A DNA stretch of 64,000 bases. It comes from Streptococcus infantis SPAR10 (GTDB lineage: Bacteria > Bacillota > Bacilli > Lactobacillales > Streptococcaceae). The DNA lies in assembly GCF_000279535.1 (NCBI RefSeq), contig NZ_ALCH01000005.1:124001-188000 (forward strand), written 5' to 3'. Positions 39,654 through 48,935 of the stretch are shown piece by piece. Position 1 is the stretch's first letter. Each line of letters opens with the position of its first letter. The notes beneath the pieces are model-generated. The model was not told where the DNA came from, did not search any database, and worked only from the letters and a program-made list of their open reading frames with translations. A program made the position numbers and the translations under genes.

Positions 39654-41321
39654 ATGTTACTTGAAATTTCAATTAAAAACTTTGCCATCATTGAGGCTAT
39701 TTCACTTAATTTTGAGAAGGGGATGACAGTTCTGACTGGAGAAACCGGTGCTGGGAAGTCTATCATCATCGATGCTATGAATATGATGCTGGGCGCCAGA
39801 GCTACAACGGACGTCATTCGTCATGGTGCTCCTAAGGCTGAAATCGAAGGTCTTTTCTCGGTTGAAAACAGTCATGCTTTGCAAATGATTTTTGATGAGC
39901 AAGGAATAGAGTTAGGTGATGAAATCATCATCCGACGTGAAATTTTACAAAACGGGCGTAGTGTTAGTCGTGTCAATGGACAGATGGTTAATCTATCTGT
40001 TCTTCGCTCAATTGGACAGTATCTTGTTGATATCCATGGCCAACATGACCAAGAAGAGTTAATGCGTCCACAATTGCATATTCATATGCTTGATGGGTTT
40101 GGTGATACAGATTTTCTGGAACTGAAGCAAGCCTATCAGACAAACTTTGATGCTTATCGTAAAATGCGCAAGCAACTTCTTGAGATTAAGAAAAATCAAG
40201 AAGAGCACAAGGCTCGTATTGAAATGTTGGAATTTCAGATGGCTGAAATTGAATCTGCATCCTTACAGCCAGGTGAAGACCTCAAACTAAACCAAGAACG
40301 AGATAAACTTCTAAATCATAAAAATATTGCTGATACGTTGACTAATGCTTATACAATGTTAGATAATGAAGAATTTTCAAGTCTAGCTAATGTGCGTTCA
40401 GCTATGAATGATATGGAAAGTTTAGAAGAGTATGATGTAGAATATCGTGAAATTTCTACTTCCTTATCTGAATCTTATTATGTTCTAGAAGATGTTACTA
40501 AACGCTTAGAGGATATTATTGAAAGTCTTGATTTCGACGGTAATCGTCTCATGCAGATTGAAAGCCGTTTAGATCTCATTCACGCCATTACACGTAAGTA
40601 TGGTGGGAATGTTGACGATGTCTTGATGTACTTTGCTAAAATCACAGAAGAATACAACCTTTTGACTGGCAATCATTTATCTTCAGATGATATGGAAGCA
40701 GAACTTAAAAAGTTGGAAGTAAGTCTTGTTGACTTAGCAAGTCAGCTAGCATCTGCTCGCCACAACCTAGCCCAACGATTAGAGATTGAAATTCAGCAAG
40801 AACTAAAAGACCTCTATATGGAGAAAGCTCAGTTTCAGGTTCAGTTTACTAAAGGAAAATTCAGTCGTGAAGGAAATGAAAGTGTTGAATTTTACATCTC
40901 CACCAACCCTGGAGAAGACTTTAAACCATTGGTTAAAGTAGCGTCTGGTGGAGAGTTATCTCGTCTCATGTTGGCTATTAAGTCTGCCTTTTCTCGTAAG
41001 GAAGGTAAGACGAGCATTGTATTTGATGAGGTGGATACAGGAGTTTCAGGTCGCGTAGCTCAGGCAATCGCACAGAAAATTCATAAAATTGGTCAGCACG
41101 GCCAAGTATTAGCTATATCTCATCTTCCTCAAGTCATTGCGATCGCAGATTATCAGTTCTTTATTGAAAAGATTAGCAATGAGCATTCAACCGTTTCAAT
41201 AGTTCGCATGTTGACAGTTGAAGAAAGGGTGGAAGAAGTTGCTAAAATGTTGGCTGGTGAGAATGTGACTGAAGCAGCACTTAGTCAAGCGAGAGAATTG
41301 TTGCAAAGTAAGGAGAAATAA
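39654..41321 (+). CDS. recN: DNA repair protein RecN
   Basis: RecN is an SMC-like ATPase that acts early in double-strand break repair. The 555-residue protein begins LLEISIKNFAIIEAISLNFEKGMTVLTGETGAGKSIIIDA, including Walker A. A DIHGQHDQEEL segment and long coiled-coil arms (about 150-350) follow, then the signature ASGGELSRLMLAIK and Walker B IVFDEVDTGVSG. The ATG is six bases after argR. The next gene begins directly after its stop. Confidence 0.97.
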   Translation: MLLEISIKNFAIIEAISLNFEKGMTVLTGETGAGKSIIIDAMNMMLGARATTDVIRHGAPKAEIEGLFSVENSHALQMIFDEQGIELGDEIIIRREILQNGRSVSRVNGQMVNLSVLRSIGQYLVDIHGQHDQEELMRPQLHIHMLDGFGDTDFLELKQAYQTNFDAYRKMRKQLLEIKKNQEEHKARIEMLEFQMAEIESASLQPGEDLKLNQERDKLLNHKNIADTLTNAYTMLDNEEFSSLANVRSAMNDMESLEEYDVEYREISTSLSESYYVLEDVTKRLEDIIESLDFDGNRLMQIESRLDLIHAITRKYGGNVDDVLMYFAKITEEYNLLTGNHLSSDDMEAELKKLEVSLVDLASQLASARHNLAQRLEIEIQQELKDLYMEKAQFQVQFTKGKFSREGNESVEFYISTNPGEDFKPLVKVASGGELSRLMLAIKSAFSRKEGKTSIVFDEVDTGVSGRVAQAIAQKIHKIGQHGQVLAISHLPQVIAIADYQFFIEKISNEHSTVSIVRMLTVEERVEEVAKMLAGENVTEAALSQARELLQSKEK

Positions 41322-42050
41322 ATGACAGACTATTATGTAATTGGAGATGTCCATGGAAAAGCAGGTATGCTCGAGGACCTTCTAAAAACATGGGATGGTA
41401 AGACTCAATTACTCTTTCTAGGGGATTTGATTGACCGTGGTGAAGACAGTCGCCGTGTTCTAGAAATGGTTAAGGACTTGGTCGACAATCATGGAGCTAT
41501 CTGTCTATCAGGAAACCATGAGTATATGTTTCTGACTTGGCTCGATAATCCTGAAGAAAGCTATGACCACTATCGTCGTAATGGTGGAGATACAACTATA
41601 AATTCTATTTTGGGGCGCCTACTGGATGCGCCAGTAGATGGAGTAGCAGATGCTAAACGAGTTGAGACAGAAGCAGCAGACTTAGTGGAGTTTATCCGTC
41701 AAATGCCTTTTGTCATTGAAACAGATAAGTATATCTTTGTACATGCTGGTATTGATTTGACTTTGGATGATTGGCATGAAACGACAGATTACAAGAAAGT
41801 TTGGCTCAGAAAACCATTTCACGAAGCACCTAATCACACTGGAAAAACCATTGTCTTTGGGCATACACCAGTCTATGGTTTGTTGGATCAAAAACCTGGC
41901 ACATCTGAACTCTGGATAACAGAAGACGGTAAGATTGGAATGGATGGAGGTGCTGTCTACGGCGGTGTTCTTCATGGGATTGTCTTTACCGACCAAGGTA
42001 TGACAGAACATTACTTCATTGAAAATGATGGCTTTGTTGCTGAAGATTAG
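41322..42050 (+). CDS. PPP-family metallophosphoesterase (Ser/Thr phosphatase-like)
   Basis: A 242-residue protein with the complete PPP-type metallophosphatase set: GDVHGK near residue 8, FLGDLIDRGED near 32, SGNHEYM near 67, a FVHAGID histidine and FGHTPVYG, then DGGAVYGG. It resembles bacterial PrpA/ApaH-like phosphatases. Substrate could be a phosphoprotein or dinucleotide; the sequence does not decide. Start follows the recN stop without a gap, behind AAGGAGAAATAA, so it ends the xseA-recN chain. Confidence 0.85.
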   Translation: MTDYYVIGDVHGKAGMLEDLLKTWDGKTQLLFLGDLIDRGEDSRRVLEMVKDLVDNHGAICLSGNHEYMFLTWLDNPEESYDHYRRNGGDTTINSILGRLLDAPVDGVADAKRVETEAADLVEFIRQMPFVIETDKYIFVHAGIDLTLDDWHETTDYKKVWLRKPFHEAPNHTGKTIVFGHTPVYGLLDQKPGTSELWITEDGKIGMDGGAVYGGVLHGIVFTDQGMTEHYFIENDGFVAED

Positions 42051-42059
42051 TACTCCTAA

Positions 42060-42114
42060 CAGGGTATGGTCTTGTCAAAATGTTAAAAACAATTTATAAT
42101 TAATAGATACCCTG
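42060..42114 (+). promoter_or_regulatory. lepA promoter framed by an inverted repeat
   Basis: TTGTCA (42072-42077), 17-base spacer and TATAAT (42095-42100) form the promoter. CAGGGTAT (42060-42067) and ATACCCTG (42107-42114) are perfect inverted copies on either side of it. Confidence 0.75.
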
Positions 42115-42128
42115 AAAGGAAGAGAATG

Positions 42129-43952
42129 ATGAACTTAGAAGAATTGAAAAAACGACAGGAGAAGATTCGTAACTTCTCTATTATCGCCCATATTGACCAT
42201 GGAAAGTCAACACTAGCAGACCGTATTTTGGAGGCGACTGAGACAGTTTCCAGTCGCGAAATGCAGGCCCAACTTCTTGATAGTATGGATTTAGAGCGTG
42301 AGCGTGGAATTACGATCAAGCTTAATGCTATCGAGCTTAATTATACGGCTAAAGATGGTGAGACTTATATCTTCCACTTGATTGACACACCAGGACACGT
42401 GGACTTCACTTATGAGGTATCACGTTCTCTAGCTGCTTGTGAGGGTGCTATCTTAGTAGTCGATGCCGCCCAAGGAATTGAGGCTCAAACCCTGGCAAAC
42501 GTCTATCTTGCTTTGGATAATGATTTGGAAATCCTTCCAGTTATCAATAAAATTGACCTACCAGCAGCAGATCCAGAGCGCGTGCGTACAGAAATCGAAG
42601 ATGTTATTGGTCTAGACGCTAGCGAAGCAGTACTGGCTTCAGCCAAAGCGGGCATCGGTATCGAAGAAATTCTCGAGCAAATTGTCGAGAAAGTACCAGC
42701 CCCAACTGGTGACGTGTCAGCACCATTGAAAGCCTTGATTTTCGACTCAGTTTACGATGCTTACCGTGGGGTTATCCTCCAAGTGCGTGTCATGGATGGG
42801 GTAGTCAAACCTGGTGATAAGATTCAGCTTATGAGCAATGGTAAGACCTTCGATGTAACTGAAGTCGGAATCTTCACACCTAAAGCTGTAGGACGTGATT
42901 TTCTTGCGACAGGTGATGTTGGTTATATCGCGGCATCTATCAAGACAGTTCAGGACACACGTGTCGGTGATACAGTAACCTTGGCGACAAATCCAGCGAC
43001 TGAACCACTTTCTGGATACAAGCAGATGAATCCGATGGTTTTCGCAGGTCTCTATCCAATCGAGTCTAACAAATACAACGACCTTCGTGAAGCTCTTGAA
43101 AAATTGCAACTAAATGATGCTAGCTTGCAGTTCGAACCAGAAACATCCCAGGCTCTTGGATTTGGTTTCCGTTGTGGTTTCCTTGGACTTCTTCATATGG
43201 ATGTTATTCAGGAACGTTTGGAACGTGAGTTCAACATCGACCTCATCATGACGGCTCCGTCTGTTATCTACAAGGTTAATCAGACTGATGGGGAGTCTAT
43301 GGATGTGTCTAACCCATCTGAGTTCCCAGATCCTACAAAGATTGCGACCATTGAAGAACCATATGTTAAAGCACAAATTATGGTACCGCAAGAATTTGTC
43401 GGAGCAGTGATGGAGCTAGCTCAGCGCAAACGTGGTGACTTTGTGACGATGGATTATATTGATGACAATCGTGTCAATGTTATCTATCAAATCCCACTAG
43501 CTGAGATTGTCTTTGACTTCTTTGATAAGCTCAAATCTTCAACACGCGGTTATGCAAGCTTTGACTATGAATTGTCAGAGTATCGTCCATCTAAGTTGGT
43601 TAAAATGGATATCCTTCTTAATGGTGATAAGGTGGATGCTCTCAGCTTTATCGTTCACAAAGACTTTGCTTATGAACGTGGAAAACTCATCGTTGACAAG
43701 CTCAAGAAAATCATTCCTCGTCAACAATTTGAAGTTCCAATTCAAGCAGCTATTGGACATAAGATTGTGGCTCGTACAGATATCAAGGCCCTTCGTAAGA
43801 ACGTACTTGCCAAGTGTTACGGTGGTGACGTTTCTCGTAAACGTAAACTCCTAGAAAAACAAAAAGCTGGTAAGAAACGAATGAAATCTATCGGCTCAGT
43901 TGAAGTACCACAAGAAGCCTTTCTTAGTGTCTTGAGCATGGATGAAGAATAG
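42129..43952 (+). CDS. lepA: Elongation factor 4 (LepA)
   Basis: LepA is a ribosome-associated GTPase that can back-translocate or aid ribosome assembly. I start at the second of two tandem ATGs, giving 607 residues as in pneumococcus, with AAAGGAAGAG at suitable distance. The G domain shows [24 protein letters not shown] and NKIDLP. The EF-G-like domains and the LepA-specific C-terminal domain ([26 protein letters not shown]) follow. Single gene with own promoter and terminator. Confidence 0.97.
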   Translation: MNLEELKKRQEKIRNFSIIAHIDHGKSTLADRILEATETVSSREMQAQLLDSMDLERERGITIKLNAIELNYTAKDGETYIFHLIDTPGHVDFTYEVSRSLAACEGAILVVDAAQGIEAQTLANVYLALDNDLEILPVINKIDLPAADPERVRTEIEDVIGLDASEAVLASAKAGIGIEEILEQIVEKVPAPTGDVSAPLKALIFDSVYDAYRGVILQVRVMDGVVKPGDKIQLMSNGKTFDVTEVGIFTPKAVGRDFLATGDVGYIAASIKTVQDTRVGDTVTLATNPATEPLSGYKQMNPMVFAGLYPIESNKYNDLREALEKLQLNDASLQFEPETSQALGFGFRCGFLGLLHMDVIQERLEREFNIDLIMTAPSVIYKVNQTDGESMDVSNPSEFPDPTKIATIEEPYVKAQIMVPQEFVGAVMELAQRKRGDFVTMDYIDDNRVNVIYQIPLAEIVFDFFDKLKSSTRGYASFDYELSEYRPSKLVKMDILLNGDKVDALSFIVHKDFAYERGKLIVDKLKKIIPRQQFEVPIQAAIGHKIVARTDIKALRKNVLAKCYGGDVSRKRKLLEKQKAGKKRMKSIGSVEVPQEAFLSVLSMDEE

Positions 43953-43987
43953 TTGATAGGTGAGAATGGCATCTAGTATAAGAAATC

Positions 43988-44029
43988 AATTACTGTATTT
44001 TGTAAATTTTCAAAATACAGTAATTTTTT
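43988..44029 (+). terminator. Strong terminator after lepA
   Basis: AATTACTGTATTTTG pairs perfectly with CAAAATACAGTAATT around TAAATTTT, followed by T residues that overlap the next -35. Confidence 0.93.
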
Positions 44030-44056
44030 GACACTTTTCTCTTCTTGCTTTAAAAT
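44028..44056 (+). promoter_or_regulatory. Promoter of the lipoprotein gene
   Basis: TTGACA (44028-44033), 17-base spacer, TAAAAT (44051-44056). The -35 begins inside the T tract of the lepA terminator. Confidence 0.82.
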
Positions 44057-44077
44057 AGAAGGGAAAGGAGAGTTATC

Positions 44078-44686
44078 ATGAAAAAAATAATAACTTTATC
44101 TACACTTTTACTTTGCAGTCTTGGTCTAATTGCTTGTAGTCATTCAGAAAAGACAAATGAAGTAAAGACAGAAGCATCTTCTAGTGTTCAAGAAGTTTCA
44201 AGTCAAGAGCCTAGTTCATCGCAAAAACAGACGGAAGAAACTCAAATAGTTGGATCTGATGATTATGGATATGTGAAAATTCCTAAATCATGGGTTCATT
44301 TCAAAGAAATTGAAGGTGGAGATGACATTCAGTACTGTGATGGAACGGATGTCAATATTGTAACTCTCAATACCTTTAAACCTGAGCAGTTTGGTATTAG
44401 TGAAAGTGAATATGCAGCGCTTGAAACTGTTCAAATTTCAACTAGCATTTATGAATCTAAACAGAAAAGTCAAGACTTCTCCAAGGTATGGGGGTCAAAA
44501 TCAACTATCGGAGGCTATGAGGCCTACGTAGTAAACTGTATTGCTAAGAATGGGAAATATCTAATTATCTGGGTATTTAAATCCGATGATGGCAAGTTTA
44601 GATATGTTTCTCTGGAAGGTGTTCCAGAGGTATTAAAAAATCTCCTTCCAATGGTGGAAGAAAGTTGGACCAATAAAAAGAGTTAA
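44078..44686 (+). CDS. Putative surface lipoprotein, function unknown
   Basis: A 202-residue exported lipoprotein. The signal peptide has a Lys-Lys start, a hydrophobic core and the lipobox LIAC with Cys20 as the lipidation site. A Ser/Glu/Thr/Gln-rich linker follows (about 22-60), then a compact domain from about 62 with GYVKIPKSWVHFKEI and a C-terminal WVFKSDDGKFRYVSLEG segment. I do not recognise the domain. AAAGGAGAG precedes the ATG. It is flanked by terminators and is monocistronic. Confidence 0.85.
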   Translation: MKKIITLSTLLLCSLGLIACSHSEKTNEVKTEASSSVQEVSSQEPSSSQKQTEETQIVGSDDYGYVKIPKSWVHFKEIEGGDDIQYCDGTDVNIVTLNTFKPEQFGISESEYAALETVQISTSIYESKQKSQDFSKVWGSKSTIGGYEAYVVNCIAKNGKYLIIWVFKSDDGKFRYVSLEGVPEVLKNLLPMVEESWTNKKS

Positions 44687-44693
44687 CATCGTG

Positions 44694-44720
44694 AAAACAG
44701 GAGTCATTCCTGTTTTTTTA
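44694..44720 (+). terminator. Terminator after the lipoprotein gene
   Basis: AAAACAGGA pairs with TCCTGTTTT around GTCAT, followed by seven T. Confidence 0.9.
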
Positions 44721-44766
44721 TTATACTTATTAAGAAAATTATAAAAATATGTTTGAAATCATTAAA

Positions 44767-44783
44767 TGTTTAATTCGTAAACA
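44767..44783 (+). promoter_or_regulatory. Inverted repeat and A/C-rich tract, possible LacR-type operator
   Basis: TGTTTA-ATTCG-TAAACA forms a six-base inverted repeat. An A-rich tract with AAACAAA motifs (44780-44818) continues to the -35 of the PTS promoter. These resemble the TGTTTGTTTT / AAACAAA motifs at lacA and lacR. Confidence 0.4.
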
Positions 44784-44820
44784 AAAAAATAAAAATCAAA
44801 CAAAATACAACAAAAAAACA

Positions 44821-44849
44821 TTGACAACGGTTTCATATAGTGTTATACT
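44821..44849 (+). promoter_or_regulatory. Promoter with overlapping cre-like site for the galactitol-family PTS operon
   Basis: TTGACA (44821-44826), 17-base spacer, TATACT (44844-44849) with TGT as extended -10. TTGACAACGGTTTCA (44821-44835) fits the cre consensus with one mismatch, so CcpA should compete with RNA polymerase at the -35. Confidence 0.8.
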
Positions 44850-44884
44850 TGTACCATAAAAGTTAAATATGAAGGGAGAAGGTC

Positions 44885-45361
44885 ATGGGATTAGATCATT
44901 TCTTTGACAAAGACTTAGTCTTTTGCTTAGAAGCAGATAATCAAGAGCAACTTTTCGATCAAGTTGCAACCCTATTGGAAGAAAAGAAAGTTGTTACAGA
45001 GACCTATCGATCGGCCTTGATTGAACGTGAAAAATCGTTCCCAACTGGTTTGGATATGGAGTTTTTAGGGAAGGATTTGCCTAACGTAGCTATCCCTCAT
45101 ACTGATACAATTCATAATCTAACTGAAAATGTTGTCGTGGTTCGTCTAGAGAAACCAGTCACGTTCCACAATATGATTGCTCCTGATAAGGAAGTAGAAG
45201 TATCATTACTCTTCTTTATCATCAACAATTCAAGTTCAAGTCAAACAAATATACTTGCACAGTTGATGGACTTCTTTACAGGCAATGGTCATCTTGAAGC
45301 GCTGTCTAAGATTACGGAACCTGAAGCTTTGTTCCAATATATCTCAGAAGCGACTGCTTAA
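44885..45361 (+). CDS. PTS EIIA component, galactitol/galactose family
   Basis: A 158-residue EIIA of the fructose/mannitol/galactitol fold that takes phosphate from HPr. The phosphorylated histidine is His72 in VAIPHTD. It is followed by separate IIB and IIC genes in the order of a gat-type permease. Because it sits just upstream of lacX and the tagatose-6-phosphate genes, galactose is a more likely substrate than galactitol, as known for the related gal PTS of oral streptococci; this is inference. AAGGGAGAAGG precedes the ATG. Confidence 0.88.
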   Translation: MGLDHFFDKDLVFCLEADNQEQLFDQVATLLEEKKVVTETYRSALIEREKSFPTGLDMEFLGKDLPNVAIPHTDTIHNLTENVVVVRLEKPVTFHNMIAPDKEVEVSLLFFIINNSSSSQTNILAQLMDFFTGNGHLEALSKITEPEALFQYISEATA

Positions 45362-45400
45362 TTTGTTAATAATTTTTATATAAAAACGGAGGAAATCCAA

Positions 45401-45706
45401 ATGATTAAAATTCTTGCTGCTTGTGGTGCAGGTGTTAACTCAAGCCACCAAATTAAAAGTGCTCTTGAAGAAGAACTTTCTAACCGTGGGTACGATGTTC
45501 AATGTGATGCTGTTATGGTAAAAGATGTCAATGAAGACTTGATTAAAGGTTATGATATCTTCACACCAATCGCTGCTACTGATTTAGGTTTTGAACCAGG
45601 TATCCCAGTTGTTGAAGCAGGACCAATCTTGTTCCGTATTCCAGCTATGAGCGCTCCAGTTTATGACAATATTGAAGCAGCTATCAAAGAACATGGTCTA
45701 AGTTAA
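45401..45706 (+). CDS. PTS EIIB component, galactitol/galactose family
   Basis: A 101-residue EIIB of the GatB type. The active-site cysteine is Cys8 in the N-terminal loop LAACGAGVNSS, which receives phosphate from the IIA protein encoded just upstream. GGAGG precedes the ATG. Second gene of the three-gene permease. Confidence 0.92.
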   Translation: MIKILAACGAGVNSSHQIKSALEEELSNRGYDVQCDAVMVKDVNEDLIKGYDIFTPIAATDLGFEPGIPVVEAGPILFRIPAMSAPVYDNIEAAIKEHGLS

Positions 45707-45750
45707 TTATTAATTTGTAAATATTCCATAAAAATAAAGGGAGGAAAATT

Positions 45751-47226
45751 ATGGATATCATTATCGAACTAGCCAATAAGCTGTTCAAACCTATCTTGGA
45801 AATGGGTGGACCGATCATCATGCTGATCATTTTGACATTATTGGCTCTACTTTTTGGAGTGAAATTCTCCAAAGCGCTTGAAGGTGGTATCAAACTTGCC
45901 ATCGCTCTTACTGGTATCGGTGCTATCATCGGTATGTTAAATGGTGCTTTCTCAGCGTCTCTTGCAAAATTCGTTGAAAACACTGGTATTCAATTGAATA
46001 TTACCGACGTTGGTTGGGCACCACTTGCTACAATCACTTGGGGTTCAGCTTGGACACTTTACTTCTTGCTTGTGATGTTGATCGTCAACATTGTAATGCT
46101 TGCAATGAAGAAAACTGATACACTTGACGTCGATATCTTTGATATCTGGCACTTGTCTATCACAGGTCTTTTGATCAAATGGTACGCTGACAACAATGGA
46201 GTTAGCCAAGGAGTTTCACTCTTCATCGCGACTGCAGCAGTTGTTCTTGTTGGGGTTCTTAAAATTATCAACTCTGACTTGATGAAACCAACATTTGATG
46301 ACCTTCTTAACGCACCAAGTTCATCACCAATGACTTCAACTCACATGAACTACATGATGAACCCAGTTATCATGGTTTTGGATAAGATTTTTGATAAACT
46401 CTTCCCAGGTCTTGATAAATACGACTTTGACGCTGCTAAATTGAACAAGAGAATCGGTTTCTGGGGATCTAAATTCTTCATCGGTTTCATCCTTGGTATC
46501 GTTATCGGTTTGATGGGTACTCCACATCCGGTTGCAGGTGTTGAAGGGGCTGAAAAATGGGAATATGTAATTAAAGGTTGGTTGTCACTTGGTTTGACTG
46601 CTGGTGTCTGCTTGGAGCTCTTCTCATTGATCGGTTCATGGTTCATCGCAGCCGTAGAACCACTTTCACAAGGTATTACAAACGTTGCTACTAAACGTCT
46701 TCAAGGACGTAAATTCAACATCGGTCTTGACTGGCCATTTATCGCTGGTCGTGCTGAAATCTGGGCTTGTGCCAACGTACTTGCTCCAATCATGTTGGTT
46801 GAAGCTGTGCTTCTTTCAAATGTCGGAAATGGTATCTTGCCACTTGCTGGTATCATCGCAATGGGTGTAACTCCAGCTCTCTTGGTAGTTACTCGTGGTA
46901 AATTGCTCCGTATGATTATCTTCGGAACACTCTTGTTGCCACTCTTCCTTCTTTCAGGTACACTTATCGCACCATTTGCAACAGAACTTGCTAAAGGTGT
47001 AGGTGCCTTCCCAGAAGGTGTAAGCCAAACTCAATTGATTACTCACTCAACTCTTGAAGGACCAATCGAAAAACTATTTGGTTGGGCAATTGGTAACGCT
47101 ACAACTGGTGATATCAAAGCTATCCTTGGCGCATTAGTATTCCTAGTATTCTACGTTGGTATCTTTGCATGGTACAGAAAACAAATGATCAAACGTAATG
47201 AAGAATACGCAGCAAACGCAAAATAA
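45751..47226 (+). CDS. PTS EIIC component, galactitol family permease
   Basis: A 491-residue integral membrane protein of the EIIC-GAT family with about 10-12 hydrophobic segments. It translocates the sugar, which is then phosphorylated by the IIB protein. Typical sequences are GGPIIMLIILTLLALLFGVKFSKALEGG near the start and IGLDWPFIAGRAEIWACANVLAP around residue 325. A hairpin with a T run separates it from lacX, so transcription may be reduced there. Confidence 0.93.
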   Translation: MDIIIELANKLFKPILEMGGPIIMLIILTLLALLFGVKFSKALEGGIKLAIALTGIGAIIGMLNGAFSASLAKFVENTGIQLNITDVGWAPLATITWGSAWTLYFLLVMLIVNIVMLAMKKTDTLDVDIFDIWHLSITGLLIKWYADNNGVSQGVSLFIATAAVVLVGVLKIINSDLMKPTFDDLLNAPSSSPMTSTHMNYMMNPVIMVLDKIFDKLFPGLDKYDFDAAKLNKRIGFWGSKFFIGFILGIVIGLMGTPHPVAGVEGAEKWEYVIKGWLSLGLTAGVCLELFSLIGSWFIAAVEPLSQGITNVATKRLQGRKFNIGLDWPFIAGRAEIWACANVLAPIMLVEAVLLSNVGNGILPLAGIIAMGVTPALLVVTRGKLLRMIIFGTLLLPLFLLSGTLIAPFATELAKGVGAFPEGVSQTQLITHSTLEGPIEKLFGWAIGNATTGDIKAILGALVFLVFYVGIFAWYRKQMIKRNEEYAANAK

Positions 47227-47250
47227 TTCGCTCCTAAAAATGTAAATTGT

Positions 47251-47300
47251 AAAAACTAGGTTGTCAGTTTCCAAATCTGGAGTCGACAGCCTAGTTTTTT
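47251..47300 (+). terminator. Hairpin terminator between the PTS IIC gene and lacX
   Basis: AAAAACTAGGTTGTC pairs with GACAGCCTAGTTTTT, with a small inner CCA/TGG stem, then more T. lacX starts 28 bases later with no separate promoter visible, so this may be a partial terminator. Confidence 0.8.
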
Positions 47301-47328
47301 AGGCCTTAAATAAATGGAGGTAATTCTA

Positions 47329-48222
47329 ATGATTGAATTAAAAACAGAACAGTTAAGTGTACAGTTTCAAACTTTTGGTGGTGCACTTTCTTCAATAAAA
47401 GACAAAGATGGAATTGAGTATTTGTGGCAGGGAGATCCAACTTACTGGAGTGGACAAGCACCTGTTCTATTTCCAATTTGTGGATCCGTTAGAAATGATA
47501 CTGTCTTTTATGAGCAAGAAGATGGTAGTCAAGTAAAAGGTAAAATTCCACGTCATGGATTGGTTCGAAAAAAAGAATTTGAATTAGTGGAACAAACAGA
47601 GAACTCAGTCACCTTTGCTATCGAAGATGACCAAGAAATGTATGAGAATTATCCCTATCATTTTCGTCTAGAAATAACTTATTCTGTTACTGGAAATACT
47701 ATTCGAACACAGTATCAAGTTACCAATAAGGAAACAAATAAGAAAATGCCTTACTTTATTGGTGGACATCCTGGCTTTAACTGTCCTTTATTTGATGGTG
47801 AGGCTTATGAAGACTACTATCTTGAATTTGAAAAGCCAGAAACTTGTACAGTTCCTAAGCCATTCCCAGAAACAGGGATGTTAGATTTTCAAGATAGAAG
47901 TAGCTGGTTAAAAGATCAAAAAGAATTGGATCTAAACTATGATTTCTTTAGCTATGATGCTGTGACTTTAGATGAGTTAGCCTCTCGCTCTGTTTCCTTA
48001 CGGTCACGTAAGCATGATAAGGGATTAAAACTAGACTTTAAAGAGTTTCCAAACCTCATCGTTTGGTCAACGCTTAATAAAGGTCCCTTCCTTGCTCTGG
48101 AACCTTGGTCAGGTTTGTCAACTTCACTCGAAGAGGGAGATCATCTAGAAGATAAGAAAAATGTTCGAATCTTAAATCCAGGTCAAAGTGATCAAATTGG
48201 TTTTGATATAGAAATTTTCTAA
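47329..48222 (+). CDS. lacX: LacX-type aldose 1-epimerase family protein
   Basis: A 297-residue beta-sandwich protein of the aldose 1-epimerase family, the LacX branch found with lactose PTS genes. It likely interconverts anomers of galactose-6-phosphate or a related sugar. I start at ATG 47329 because GGAGG lies eight bases upstream; an ATG at 47314 includes that very site. Motifs are FGGALSSIKDKDGIEYLWQG, FPICGSVRND, PRHGLVRKKEF and IGGHPGFNCP with the conserved His. It sits between the galactitol-family PTS and lacA. Confidence 0.88.
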   Translation: MIELKTEQLSVQFQTFGGALSSIKDKDGIEYLWQGDPTYWSGQAPVLFPICGSVRNDTVFYEQEDGSQVKGKIPRHGLVRKKEFELVEQTENSVTFAIEDDQEMYENYPYHFRLEITYSVTGNTIRTQYQVTNKETNKKMPYFIGGHPGFNCPLFDGEAYEDYYLEFEKPETCTVPKPFPETGMLDFQDRSSWLKDQKELDLNYDFFSYDAVTLDELASRSVSLRSRKHDKGLKLDFKEFPNLIVWSTLNKGPFLALEPWSGLSTSLEEGDHLEDKKNVRILNPGQSDQIGFDIEIF

Positions 48223-48240
48223 AAAATAAACAAAAACAAA
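48222..48240 (+). promoter_or_regulatory. LacR-type operator half upstream of the lacA promoter
   Basis: This 19-base A/C-rich sequence, AAAAATAAACAAAAACAAA, occurs identically at 56986-57004 beside lacR. It ends nine bases before the lacA -35. DeoR-family LacR proteins are known to bind such AAACAAA/TTTGTTT repeats. Confidence 0.65.
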
Positions 48241-48249
48241 CATAAACTG

Positions 48250-48278
48250 TTGACTTTTTTAAACAATAGTAGTATATT
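48250..48278 (+). promoter_or_regulatory. Promoter of the lacABCD genes
   Basis: TTGACT (48250-48255), 17-base spacer, TATATT (48273-48278). It implies a leader of about 195 bases before lacA. Confidence 0.82.
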
Positions 48279-48297
48279 ATGTTTAGAAAGAACAATT

Positions 48298-48312
48298 TGT
48301 GTTTGTTTTAAC
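48298..48312 (+). promoter_or_regulatory. Second LacR-type operator half downstream of the lacA promoter
   Basis: TGTGTTTGTTTTAAC is one base short of being identical to 57012-57027 at lacR. With the copy at 48222 it flanks the promoter, suitable for looping or double blocking. Confidence 0.6.
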
Positions 48313-48479
48313 AAGTTATTCTTCCAATTTCTCCAAGGAGAAGTTACAAAGAGTGATTAGATGAATCATTCTTAAACTAAAATAGTCAACAAAAACTACT
48401 AGTAACTACTTGGTGATGGTCATTTTCTTTCCAGAACCAAAATATTTTTACTGGTCTATATAAAAAAGGAGTATACAAT

Positions 48480-48905
48480 ATGTCTATTGTTATTGGTGCA
48501 GATGCTGCAGGTTTGAGATTGAAAGAAGTCGTGAAAGATTTCTTGGAAAAAGAAAACTTCCACGTTGTGGATGTTACAGCTGAAGGTCAAGACTTCGTTG
48601 ATGTAACTCTTGCAGTTGCTGAAGAAGTTAAAAAAGAAGAACAAAACCTTGGTATTGTCATTGATGCTTATGGTGCAGGTCCATTTATGGTTGCTACTAA
48701 AATCAAGGGAATGGTTGCTGCAGAAGTATCTGACGAACGTTCAGCTTATATGACTCGTGGTCACAACAACTCACGTATGATTACTATGGGTGCTCAACTC
48801 GTTGGTGACGAATTGGCTAAGAACATCGCTAAAGGCTTTGTAAACGGTAAGTACGACGGCGGTCGTCACCAGATTCGTGTCGACATGTTGAACAAAATGT
48901 GCTAA
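48480..48905 (+). CDS. lacA: Galactose-6-phosphate isomerase subunit LacA
   Basis: LacA with LacB converts galactose-6-phosphate to tagatose-6-phosphate. The 141-residue protein is of the RpiB/LacAB family, with [18 protein letters not shown] at the start, a [18 protein letters not shown] active-site segment, and [25 protein letters not shown] precedes the ATG. It is the first tagatose gene behind a long structured leader. Confidence 0.97.
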   Translation: MSIVIGADAAGLRLKEVVKDFLEKENFHVVDVTAEGQDFVDVTLAVAEEVKKEEQNLGIVIDAYGAGPFMVATKIKGMVAAEVSDERSAYMTRGHNNSRMITMGAQLVGDELAKNIAKGFVNGKYDGGRHQIRVDMLNKMC

Positions 48906-48935
48906 TTTTTATAACGAAAGAAAGGTAAGATAAAA

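Noticed and set aside
44771..44783. Minus-strand TTACGAATTA resembling a com-box
   Set aside because: The last base differs from TACGAATA, and no minus-strand gene follows.
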